Origin: Limanda limanda
Lineage: Eukaryota > Chordata > Actinopteri > Pleuronectiformes > Pleuronectidae
Direction: 5' to 3'
Length of the DNA: 64,000 nucleotides
Assembly (NCBI RefSeq): GCF_963576545.1
Contig: NW_026870573.1
Location: 1-64,000, forward strand
Shown here: piece by piece, positions 48,891 to 60,608 of the stretch
Layout: the number at the start of each line of letters is the position of its first letter
Numbering within the stretch: the first letter of the stretch is position 1
Made by a program: the position numbers and the translations under genes
The notes under the pieces: model-generated
Seen by the model: the letters and a program-made list of their open reading frames with translations, nothing else
Databases searched by the model: none
Told to the model about the DNA's origin: nothing

Positions 48891-51629
48891 GATATTCTTG
48901 AATAACTTTTTTTGTGAAGGTCGGAGAGACTTGCAAGTAGGCTCTACCCCCACTAAATGGGGGAGCGCGCATCGATCGGTACCATCCTTGAGCTTCTCCG
49001 ACTTTCGGAAGGGTTAGGGTTAGGGTTAGGGATGAAAGCACATAGGAGAAAGAGATATTCTTGAATAACTTTTTTTGTAAAGGTCGGAGAGACTTGGAAA
49101 GTGGTTGCATCTGGACTAATTTGGGTCCTGCGGATCGATTGGTACCATCCCCGAGCTTGTACGACCTTCGGAAGAGGTCGACCGACGAAATTCCCCCAAA
49201 TCTGAGGAGATATTCTTGAATAACTTTTTTTGTGAAGGTCGGAGAGACTTGCAAGTAGGCTCTACCCCCACTAAATGGGGTTGCGCGCATCGATCAGTAC
49301 CATCCTTGAGCTTCTCCGACTTTCGGAAGGGTTAGGGTTAGGGTTAGGGATGAAAGCACATAGGAGAAAGAGATATTCTTGAATAACTTTTTTTGTGAAG
49401 GTCGGAGAGACTTGCAAGTAGGCTCTACCCCCACTAAATGGGGTAGCGCGCATCGATCGGTACCATCCTTGAGCTTCTCCGACTTTCGGAAGGGTTAGGG
49501 TTAGGGTTAGGGATGAAAGCACATAGGAGAAAGAGATATTCTTGAATAACTTTTTTTGTGAAGGTCGGAGAGACTTGCAAGTAGGCTCTACCCCCACTAA
49601 ATGGGGTAGCGCGCATCGATCGGTACCATCCTTGAGCTTCTCCGACTTTCGGAAGGGTTAGGGTTAGGGTTAGGGATGAAAGCACATAGGAGAAAGAGAT
49701 ATTCTTGAATAACTTTTTTTGTGAAGGTCGGAGAGACTTGCAAGTAGGCTCTACCCCCACTAAATGGGGTAGCGCGCATCGATCGGTACCATCCTTGAGC
49801 TTCTCCGACTTTCGGAAAGGTTAGGGTTAGGGTTAGGGATGAAAGCACATAGGAGAAAGAGATATTCTTGAATAACTTTTTTTGTGAAGGTCGGAGAGAC
49901 TTGGAAAGTGGTTGCATCTGGACTAATTTGGGTCCTGCGGATCGATTGGTACCATCCCCGAGCTTGTACGACCTTCGGAAGAGGTCGACCGACGAAATTC
50001 CCCCAAATCTGAGGAGATATTCTTGAATAACTTTTTTTGTGAAGGTCGGAGAGACTTGCAAGTAGGCTCTACCCCCACTAAATGGGGTAGCGCGCATCGA
50101 TCGGTACCATCCTTGAGCTTCTCCGACTTTCGGAAGGGTTAGGGTTAGGGTTAGGGATGAAAGCACATAGGAGAAAGAGATATTCTTGAATAACTTTTTT
50201 TGTGAAGGTCGGAGAGACTTGGAAAGTGGTTGCATCTGGACTAATTTGGGTCCTGCGGATCGATTGGTACCATCCCCGAGCTTGTACGACCTTCGGAAGA
50301 GGTCGACCGACGAAATTCCCCCAAATCTGAGGAGATATTCTTGAATAACTTTTTTTGTGAAGGTCGGAGAGACTTGCAAGTAGGCTCTACCCCCACTAAA
50401 TGGGGTTGCGCGCATCGATCGGTACCATCCTTGAGCTTCTCCGACTTTCGGAAGGGTTAGGGTTAGGGTTAGGGATGAAAGCACATAGGAGAAAGAGATA
50501 TTCTTGAATAACTTTTTTTGTGAAGGTCGGAGAGACTTGCAAGTAGGCTCTACCCCCACTAAATGGGGTAGCGCGCATCGATCGGTACCATCCTTGAGCT
50601 TCTCCGACTTTCGGAAGGGTTAGGGTTAGGGTTAGGGATGAAAGCACATAGGAGAAAGAGATATTCTTGAATAACTTTTTTTGTGAAGGTCGGAGAGACT
50701 TGCAAGTAGGCTCTACCCCCACTAAATGGGGTAGCGCGCATCGATCGGTACCATCCTTGAGCTTCTCCGACTTTCGGAAGGGTTAGGGTTAGGGTTAGGG
50801 ATGAAAGCACATAGGAGAAAGAGATATTCTTGAATAACTTTTTTTGTGAAGGTCGGAGAGACTTGCAAGTAGGCTCTACCCCCACTAAATGGGGTAGCGC
50901 GCATCAATCGGTACCATCCTTGAGCTTCTCCGACTTTCGGAAGGGTTAGGGTTAGGGTTAGGGATGAAAGCACATAGGAGAAAGAGATATTCTTGAATAA
51001 CTTTTTTTGTAAAGGTCGGAGAGACTTGGAAAGTGGTTGCATCTGGACTAATTTGGGTCCTGCGGATCGATTGGTACCATCCCCGAGCTTGTACGACCTT
51101 CGGAAGAGGTCGACCGACGAAATTCCCCCAAATCTGAGGAGATATTCTTGAATAACTTTTTTTGTGAAGGTCGGAGAGACTTGCAAGTAGGCTCTACCCC
51201 CACTAAATGGGGTTGCGCGCATCGATCAGTACCATCCTTGAGCTTCTCCGACTTTCGGAAGGGTTAGGGTTAGGGTTAGGGATGAAAGCACATAGGAGAA
51301 AGAGATATTCTTGAATAACTTTTTTTGTGAAGGTCGGAGAGACTTGCAAGTAGGCTCTACCCCCACTAAATGGGGTAGCGCGCATCGATCGGTACCATCC
51401 TTGAGCTTCTCCGACTTTCGGAAGGGTTAGGGTTAGGGTTAGGGATGAAAGCACATAGGAGAAAGAGATATTCTTGAATAACTTTTTTTGTGAAGGTCGG
51501 AGAGACTTGCAAGTAGGCTCTACCCCCACTAAATGGGGTAGCGCGCATCGATCGGTACCATTCTTGAGCTTCTCCGACTTTCGGAAGGGTTAGGGTTAGG
51601 GTTAGGGATGAAAGCACATAGGAGAAAGA
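48891..51629 (+). repeat. Irregular segment, A-run lengths 4-1-4-3+
   Basis: Opens with the seventh GGGGGA/GTAAAGG/CAGTACC module (48891-49371), then B 49861, 50179 and 50986. GGAAAGG at 49818 breaks a GGG tract; CATCAATCGG near 50916 and CCATTCTTGAG near 51561 are private or rare variants. Confidence 0.85.
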
Positions 51630-54600
51630 GATATTCTTGAATAACTTTTTTTGTGAAGGTCGGAGAGACTTGCAAGTAGGCTCTACCCCCACTAAATGGG
51701 GTAGCGCGCATCGATCGGTACCATCCTTGAGCTTCTCCGACTTTCGGAAGGGTTAGGGTTAGGGTTAGGGATGAAAGCACATAGGAGAAAGAGATATTCT
51801 TGAATAACTTTTTTTGTGAAGGTCGGAGAGACTTGGAAAGTGGTTGCATCTGGACTAATTTGGGTCCTGCGGATCGATTGGTACCATCCCAGAGCTTGTA
51901 CGACCTTCGGAAGAGGTCGACCGACGAAATTCCCCCAAATCTGAGGAGATATTCTTGAATAACTTTTTTTGTGAAGGTCGGAGAGACTTGCAAGTATGCT
52001 CTACCCCCACTAAATGGGGTAGCGCGCATCGATCGGTACCATCCTTGAGCTTCTCCGACTTTCGGAAGGGTTAGGGTTAGGGTTAGGGATGAAAGCACAT
52101 AGGAGAAAGAGATATTCTTGAATAACGTTTTTTGTGAAGGTCGGAGAGACTTGGAAAGTGGTTGCATCTGGACTAATTTGGGTCCTGCGGATCGATTGGT
52201 ACCATCCCCGAGCTTGTACGACCTTCGGAAGAGGTCGACCGACGAAATTCCCCCAAATCTGAGGAGATATTCTTGAATAACTTTTTTTGTGAAGGTCGGA
52301 GAGACTTGCAAGTAGGCTCTACCCCCACTAAATGGGGTTGCGCGCATCGATCGGTACCATCCTTGAGCTTCTCCGACTTTCGGAAGGGTTAGGGTTAGGG
52401 TTAGGGATGAAAGCACATAGGAGAAAGAGATATTCTTGAATAACTTTTTTTGTGAAGGTCGGAGAGACTTGCAAGTAGGCTCTACCCCCACTAAATGGGG
52501 TAGCGCGCATCGATCGGTACCATCCTTGAGCTTCTCCGACTTTCGGAAGGGTTAGGGTTAGGGTTAGGGATGAAAGCACATAGGAGAAAGAGATATTCTT
52601 GAATAACTTTTTTTGTGAAGGTCGGAGAGACTTGGAAAGTGGTTGCATCTGGACTAATTTGGGTCCTGCGGATCGATTGGTATCATCCCCGAGCTTGTAC
52701 GACCTTCGGAAGAGATCGACCGACGAAATTCCCCCAAATCTGAGGAGATATTCTTGAATAACTTTTTTTGTGAAGGTCGGAGAGACTTGCAAGTAGGCTC
52801 TACCCCCACTAAATGGGGTTGCGCGCATCGATCAGTACCATCCTTGAGCTTCTCCGACTTTCGGAAGGGTTAGGGTTAGGGTTAGGGATGAAAGCACATA
52901 GGAGAAAGAGATATTCTTGAATAACTTTTTTTGTGAAGGTCGGAGAGACTTGCAAGTAGGCTCTACCCCCACTAAATGGGGTAGCGCGCATCGATCGGTA
53001 CCATCCTTGAGCTTCTCCGACTTTCGGAAGGGTTAGGGTTAGGGTTAGGGATGAAAGCACATAGGAGAAAGAGATATTCTTGAATAACTTTTTTTGTGAA
53101 GGTCGGAGAGACTTGCAAGTAGGCTCTACCCCCACTAAATGGGGTAGCGCGCATCGATCGGTACCATCCTTGAGCTTCTCCGACTTTCGGAAGGGTTAGG
53201 GTTAGGGTTAGGGATGAAAGCACATAGGAGAAAGAGATATTCTTGAATAACTTTTTTTGTGAAGGTCGGAGAGACTTGCAAGTAGGCTCTACCCCCACTA
53301 AATGGGGTAGCGCGCATCGATCGGTACCATCCTTGAGCTTCTCCGACTTTCGGAAGGGTTAGGGTTAGGGTTAGGGATGAAAGCACATAGGAGAAAGAGA
53401 TATTCTTGAATAACTTTTTTTGTGAAGGTCGGAGAGACTTGGAAAGTGGTTGCATCTGGACTAATTTGGGTCCTGCGGATCGATTGGTACCATCCCCGAG
53501 CTTGTACGACCTTCGGAAGAGGTTGACCGACGAAATTCCCCCAAATCTGAGGAGATATTCTTGAATAACTTTTTTTGTGAAGGTCGGAGAGACTTGCAAG
53601 TAGGCTCTACCCCCACTAAATGGGGTAGCGCGCATCGATCGGTACCATCCTTGAGCTTTTCCGACTTTCGGAAGGGTTAGGGTTAGGGTTAGGGATGAAA
53701 GCACATAGGAGAAAGAGATATTCTTGAATAACTTTTTTTGTGAAGGTCGGAGAGACTTGCAAGTAGGCTCTACCCCCACTAAATGGGGTAGCGCGCATCG
53801 ATCGGTACCATCCTTGAGCTTCTCCGACTTTCGGAAGGGTTAGGGTTAGGGTTAGGGATGAAAGCACATAGGAGAAAGAGATATTCTTGAATAACTTTTT
53901 TTGTAAAGGTCGGAGAGACTTGGAAAGTGGTTGCATCTGGACTAATTTGGGTCCTGCGGATCGATTGGTACCATCCCCGAGCTTGTACGACCTTCGGAAG
54001 AGGTCGACCGACGAAATTCCCCCAAATCTGAGGAGATATTCTTGAATAACTTTTTTTGTGAAGGTCGGAGAGACTTGCAAGTAGGCTCTACCCCCACTAA
54101 ATGGGGTTGCGCGCATCGATCAGTACCATCCTTGAGCTTCTCCGACTTTCGGAAGGGTTAGGGTTAGGGTTAGGGATGAAAGCACATAGGAGAAAGAGAT
54201 ATTCTTGAATAACTTTTTTTGTGAAGGTCGGAGAGACTTGCAAGTAGGCTCTACCCCCACTAAATGGGGTAGCGCGCATCGATCGGTACCATCCTTGAGC
54301 TTCTCCGACTTTCGGAAGGGTTAGGGTTAGGGTTAGGGATGAAAGCACATAGGAGAAAGAGATATTCTTGAATAACTTTTTTTGTGAAGGTCGGAGAGAC
54401 TTGCAAGTAGGCTCTACCCCCACTAAATGGGGTAGCGCGCATCGATCGGTACCATCCTTGAGCTTCTCCGACTTTCGGAAGGGTTAGGGTTAGGGTTAGG
54501 GATGAAAGCACATAGGAGAAAGAGATATTCTTGAATAACTTTTTTTGTGAAGGTCGGAGAGACTTGCAAGTAGGCTCTACCCCCACTAAATGGGGTAGCG

Positions 54601-55330
54601 CGCATCGATCGGTACCATCCTTGAGCTTCTCCGACTTTCGGAAGGGTTAGGGTTAGGGTTAGGGATGAAAGCACATAGGAGAAAGAGATATTCTTGAATA
54701 ACTTTTTTTGTGAAGGTCGGAGAGACTTGGAAAGTGGTTGCATCTGGACTAATTTGGGTCCTGCGGATCGATTGGTACCATCCCCGAGCTTGTACGACCT
54801 TCGGAAGAGGTCGACCGACGAAATTCCCCCAAATCTGAGGAGATATTCTTGAATAACTTTTTTTGTGAAGGTTGGAGAGACTTGCAAGTAGGCTCTACCC
54901 CCACTAAATGGGGTAGCGCGCATCGATCGGTACCATCCTTGAGCTTCTCCGACTTTCGGAAGGGTTAGGGTTAGGGTTAGGGATGAAAGCACATAGGAGA
55001 AAGAGATATTCTTGAATAACTTTTTTTGTGAAGGTCGGAGAGACTTGCAAGTAGGCTCTACCCCCACTAAATGGGGTAGCGCGCATCGATCGGTACCATC
55101 CTTGAGCTTCTCCGACTTTCGGAAGGGTTAGGGTTAGGGTTAGGGATGAAAGCACATAGGAGAAAGAGATATTCTTGAATAACTTTTTTTGTGAAGGTCG
55201 GAGAGACTTGCAAGTAGGCTCTACCCCCACTAAATGGGGTAGCGCGCATCGATCGGTACCATCCTTGAGCTTCTCCGACTTTCGGAAGGGTTAGGGTTAG
55301 GGTTAGGGATGAAAGCACATAGGAGAAAGA
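51630..55330 (+). repeat. 3.7-kb segment, left copy of a pair at offset 8,498
   Basis: Markers repeated 8,498 bp to the right: AGTATGCTC (near 51997), GAGATCGACC (52714), GGTTGACC (53524), GCTTTTCC (53657), AAGGTTGG (54872). Private: CCCAGAGC (near 51891), AACGTTTTTT (near 52127), GGTATCATCC (near 52683). Confidence 0.88.
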
Positions 55331-55810
55331 GATATTCTTGAATAACTTTTTTTGTGAAGGTCGGAGAGACTTGCAAGTAGGCTCTACCCCCACTAAATGG
55401 GGTAGCGCGCATCGATCGGTACCATCCTTGAGCTTCTCCGACTTTCGGAAGGGTTAGGGTTAGGGTTAGGGATGAAAGCACATAGGAGAAAGAGATATTC
55501 TTGAATAACTTTTTTTGTGAAGGTCGGAGAGACTTGGAAAGTGGTTGCATCTGGACTAATTTGGGTCCTGCGGATCGATTGGTACCATCCCCGAGCTTGT
55601 ACGACCTTCGGAAGAGGTCGACCGACGAAATTCCCCCAAATCTGAGGAGATATTCTTGAATAACTTTTTTTGTGAAGGTCGGAGAGACTTGCAAGTAGGC
55701 TCTCCCCCACTAAATGGGGTAGCGCGCATCGATCGGTACCATCCTTGAGCTTCTCCGACTTTCGGAAGGGTTAGGGTTAGGGTTAGGGATGAAAGCACAT
55801 AGGAGAAAGA
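55331..55810 (+). repeat. A-B-A linker with a 162-bp A
   Basis: A 55331-55493, B 55494-55648, then an A lacking one base (GGCTCTCCCCCAC near 55703). It precedes the 2,399-bp tandem. Confidence 0.85.
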
Positions 55811-58209
55811 GATATTCTTGAATAACTTTTTTTGTGAAGGTCGGAGAGACTTGGAAAGTGGTTGCATCTGGACTAATTTGGGTCCTGCGGATCGATTGGT
55901 ACCATCCCCGAGCTTGTACGACCTTCGGAAGAGGTCGACCGACGAAATTCCCCCAAATCTGAGGAGATATTCTTGAATAACTTTTTTTGTGAAGGTCGGA
56001 GAGACTTGCAAGTAGGCTCTACCCCCACTAAATGGGGTTGCGCGCATCGATCGGTACCATCCTTGAGCTTCTCCGACTTTCGGAAGGGTTAGGGTTAGGG
56101 TTAGGGATGAAAGCACATAGGAGAAAGAGATATTCTTGAATAACTTTTTTTGTGAAGGTCGGAGAGACTTGCAAGTAGGCTCTACCCCCACTAAATGGGG
56201 TAGCGCGCATCGATCGGTACCATCCTTGAGCTTCTCCGACTTTCGGAAGGGTTAGGGTTAGGGTTAGGGATGAAAGCACATAGGAGAAAGAGATATTCTT
56301 GAATAACTTTTTTTGTGAAGGTCGGAGAGACTTGCAAGTAGGCTCTACCCCCACTAAATGGGGTAGCGCGCATCGATCGGTACCATCCTTGAGCTTCTCC
56401 GACTTTCGGAAGGGTTAGGGTTAGGGTTAGGGATGAAAGCACATAGGAGAAAGAGATATTCTTGAATAACTTTTTTTGTGAAGGTCGGAGAGACTTGCAA
56501 GTAGGCTCTACCCCCACTAAATGGGGTAGCGCGCATCGATCGGTACCATCCTTGAGCTTCTCCGACTTTCGGAAAGGTTAGGGTTAGGGTTAGGGATGAA
56601 AGCACATAGGAGAAAGAGATATTCTTGAATAACTTTTTTTGTGAAGGTCGGAGAGACTTGGAAAGTGGTTGCATCTGGACTAATTTGGGTCCTGCGGATC
56701 GATTGGTACCATCCCCGAGCTTGTACGACCTTCGGAAGAGGTCGACCGACGAAATTCCCCCAAATCTGAGGAGATATTCTTGAATAACTTTTTTTGTGAA
56801 GGTCGGAGAGACTTGCAAGTAGGCTCTACCCCCACTAAATGGGGTAGCGCGCATCGATCGGTACCATCCTTGAGCTTCTCCGACTTTCGGAAGGGTTAGG
56901 GTTAGGGTTAGGGATGAAAGCACATAGGAGAAAGAGATATTCTTGAATAACTTTTTTTGTGAAGGTCGGAGAGACTTGGAAAGTGGTTGCATCTGGACTA
57001 ATTTGGGTCCTGCGGATCGATTGGTACCATCCCCGAGCTTGTACGACCTTCGGAAGAGGTCGACCGACGAAATTCCCCCAAATCTGAGGAGATATTCTTG
57101 AATAACTTTTTTTGTGAAGGTCGGAGAGACTTGCAAGTATGCTCTACCCCCACTAAATGGGGTTGCGCGCATCGATCAGTACCATCCTTGAGCTTCTCCG
57201 ACTTTCGGAAGGGTTAGGGTTAGGGTTAGGGATGAAAGCACATAGGAGAAAGAGATATTCTTGAATAACTTTTTTTGTGAAGGTCGGAGAGACTTGCAAG
57301 TAGGCTCTACCCCCACTAAATGGGGTAGCGCGCATCGATCGGTACCATCCTTGAGCTTCTCCGACTTTCGGAAGGGTTAGGGTTAGGGATGAAAGCACAT
57401 AGGAGAAAGAGATATTCTTGAATAACTTTTTTTGTGAAGGTCGGAGAGACTTGCAAGTAGGCTCTACCCCCACTAAATGGGGTAGCGCGCATCGATCGGT
57501 ACCATCCTTGAGCTTCTCCGACTTTCGGAAAGGTTAGGGTTAGGGTTAGGGATGAAAGCACATAGGAGAAAGAGATATTCTTGAATAACTTTTTTTGTGA
57601 AGGTCGGAGAGACTTGGAAAGTGGTTGCATCTGGACTAATTTGGGTCCTGCGGATCGATTGGTACCATCCCCGAGCTTGTACGACCTTCGGAAGAGGTCG
57701 ACCGACGAAATTCCCCCAAATCTGAGGAGATATTCTTGAATAACTTTTTTTGTGAAGGTCGGAGAGACTTGCAAGTAGGCTCTACCCCCACTAAATGGGG
57801 TAGCGCGCATCGATCGGTACCATCCTTGAGCTTCTCCGACTTTCGGAAGGGTTAGGGTTAGGGTTAGGGATGAAAGCACATAGGAGAAAGAGATATTCTT
57901 GAATAACTTTTTTTGTGAAGGTCGGAGAGACTTGGAAAGTGGTTGCATCTGGACTAATTTGGGTCCTGCGGATCGATTGGTACCATCCCCGAGCTTGTAC
58001 GACCTTCGGAAGAGGTCGACCGACGAAATTCCCCCAAATCTGAGGAGATATTCTTGAATAACTTTTTTTGTGAAGGTCGGAGAGACTTGCAAGTATGCTC
58101 TACCCCCACTAAATGGGGTAGCGCGCATCGATCGGTACCATCCTTGAGCTTCTCCGACTTTCGGAAGGGTTAGGGTTAGGGTTAGGGATGAAAGCACATA
58201 GGAGAAAGA
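55811..58209 (+). repeat. 2,399-bp higher-order unit, copy 1 (10 A + 5 B)
   Basis: A-run lengths 4, 1, 3, 1, 1. It contains one 157-bp A (57254), two GGAAAGG units (56575, 57531) and AGTATGCTC near 57140 and 58095. All recur 2,399 bp later. B-rich: one B per two A. Confidence 0.92.
57254..57410 (+). repeat. Short A monomer (157 bp, two TTAGGG)
   Basis: Middle A of a three-A run in the 2,399-bp unit; partner 59653-59809. Confidence 0.95.
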
Positions 58210-60608
58210 GATATTCTTGAATAACTTTTTTTGTGAAGGTCGGAGAGACTTGGAAAGTGGTTGCATCTGGACTAATTTGGGTCCTGCGGATCGATTGGTA
58301 CCATCCCCGAGCTTGTACGACCTTCGGAAGAGGTCGACCGACGAAATTCCCCCAAATCTGAGGAGATATTCTTGAATAACTTTTTTTGTGAAGGTCGGAG
58401 AGACTTGCAAGTAGGCTCTACCCCCACTAAATGGGGTTGCGCGCATCGATCGGTACCATCCTTGAGCTTCTCCGACTTTCGGAAGGGTTAGGGTTAGGGT
58501 TAGGGATGAAAGCACATAGGAGAAAGAGATATTCTTGAATAACTTTTTTTGTGAAGGTCGGAGAGACTTGCAAGTAGGCTCTACCCCCACTAAATGGGGT
58601 AGCGCGCATCGATCGGTACCATCCTTGAGCTTCTCCGACTTTCGGAAGGGTTAGGGTTAGGGTTAGGGATGAAAGCACATAGGAGAAAGAGATATTCTTG
58701 AATAACTTTTTTTGTGAAGGTCGGAGAGACTTGCAAGTAGGCTCTACCCCCACTAAATGGGGTAGCGCGCATCGATCGGTACCATCCTTGAGCTTCTCCG
58801 ACTTTCGGAAGGGTTAGGGTTAGGGTTAGGGATGAAAGCACATAGGAGAAAGAGATATTCTTGAATAACTTTTTTTGTGAAGGTCGGAGAGACTTGCAAG
58901 TAGGCTCTACCCCCACTAAATGGGGTAGCGCGCATCGATCGGTACCATCCTTGAGCTTCTCCGACTTTCGGAAAGGTTAGGGTTAGGGTTAGGGATGAAA
59001 GCACATAGGAGAAAGAGATATTCTTGAATAACTTTTTTTGTGAAGGTCGGAGAGACTTGGAAAGTGGTTGCATCTGGACTAATTTGGGTCCTGCGGATCG
59101 ATTGGTACCATCCCCGAGCTTGTACGACCTTCGGAAGAGGTCGACCGACGAAATTCCCCCAAATCTGAGGAGATATTCTTGAATAACTTTTTTTGTGAAG
59201 GTCGGAGAGACTTGCAAGTAGGCTCTACCCCCACTAAATGGGGTAGCGCGCATCGATCGGTACCATCCTTGAGCTTCTCCGACTTTCGGAAGGGTTAGGG
59301 TTAGGGTTAGGGATGAAAGCACATAGGAGAAAGAGATATTCTTGAATAACTTTTTTTGTGAAGGTCGGAGAGACTTGGAAAGTGGTTGCATCTGGACTAA
59401 TTTGGGTCCTGCGGATCGATTGGTACCATCCCCGAGCTTGTACGACCTTCGGAAGAGGTCGACCGACGAAATTCCCCCAAATCTGAGGAGATATTCTTGA
59501 ATAACTTTTTTTGTGAAGGTCGGAGAGACTTGCAAGTATGCTCTACCCCCACTAAATGGGGTTGCGCGCATCGATCAGTACCATCCTTGAGCTTCTCCGA
59601 CTTTCGGAAGGGTTAGGGTTAGGGTTAGGGATGAAAGCACATAGGAGAAAGAGATATTCTTGAATAACTTTTTTTGTGAAGGTCGGAGAGACTTGCAAGT
59701 AGGCTCTACCCCCACTAAATGGGGTAGCGCGCATCGATCGGTACCATCCTTGAGCTTCTCCGACTTTCGGAAGGGTTAGGGTTAGGGATGAAAGCACATA
59801 GGAGAAAGAGATATTCTTGAATAACTTTTTTTGTGAAGGTCGGAGAGACTTGCAAGTAGGCTCTACCCCCACTAAATGGGGTAGCGCGCATCGATCGGTA
59901 CCATCCTTGAGCTTCTCCGACTTTCGGAAAGGTTAGGGTTAGGGTTAGGGATGAAAGCACATAGGAGAAAGAGATATTCTTGAATAACTTTTTTTGTGAA
60001 GGTCGGAGAGACTTGGAAAGTGGTTGCATCTGGACTAATTTGGGTCCTGCGGATCGATTGGTACCATCCCCGAGCTTGTACGACCTTCGGAAGAGGTCGA
60101 CCGACGAAATTCCCCCAAATCTGAGGAGATATTCTTGAATAACTTTTTTTGTGAAGGTCGGAGAGACTTGCAAGTAGGCTCTACCCCCACTAAATGGGGT
60201 AGCGCGCATCGATCGGTACCATCCTTGAGCTTCTCCGACTTTCGGAAGGGTTAGGGTTAGGGTTAGGGATGAAAGCACATAGGAGAAAGAGATATTCTTG
60301 AATAACTTTTTTTGTGAAGGTCGGAGAGACTTGGAAAGTGGTTGCATCTGGACTAATTTGGGTCCTGCGGATCGATTGGTACCATCCCCGAGCTTGTACG
60401 ACCTTCGGAAGAGGTCGACCGACGAAATTCCCCCAAATCTGAGGAGATATTCTTGAATAACTTTTTTTGTGAAGGTCGGAGAGACTTGCAAGTATGCTCT
60501 ACCCCCACTAAATGGGGTAGCGCGCATCGATCGGTACCATCCTTGAGCTTCTCCGACTTTCGGAAGGGTTAGGGTTAGGGTTAGGGATGAAAGCACATAG
60601 GAGAAAGA
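58210..60608 (+). repeat. 2,399-bp higher-order unit, copy 2
   Basis: Same 15 monomers and the same markers (58974, 59539, 59930, 60494, short A at 59653). I saw no substitution against copy 1 by eye. The resemblance continues past 60608 for a B and two A. Confidence 0.92.
59653..59809 (+). repeat. Short A monomer (157 bp, two TTAGGG)
   Basis: Second copy in the 2,399-bp tandem. The next A at 59810 carries GGAAAGG, so two consecutive monomers lack the four-tract motif. Confidence 0.95.
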
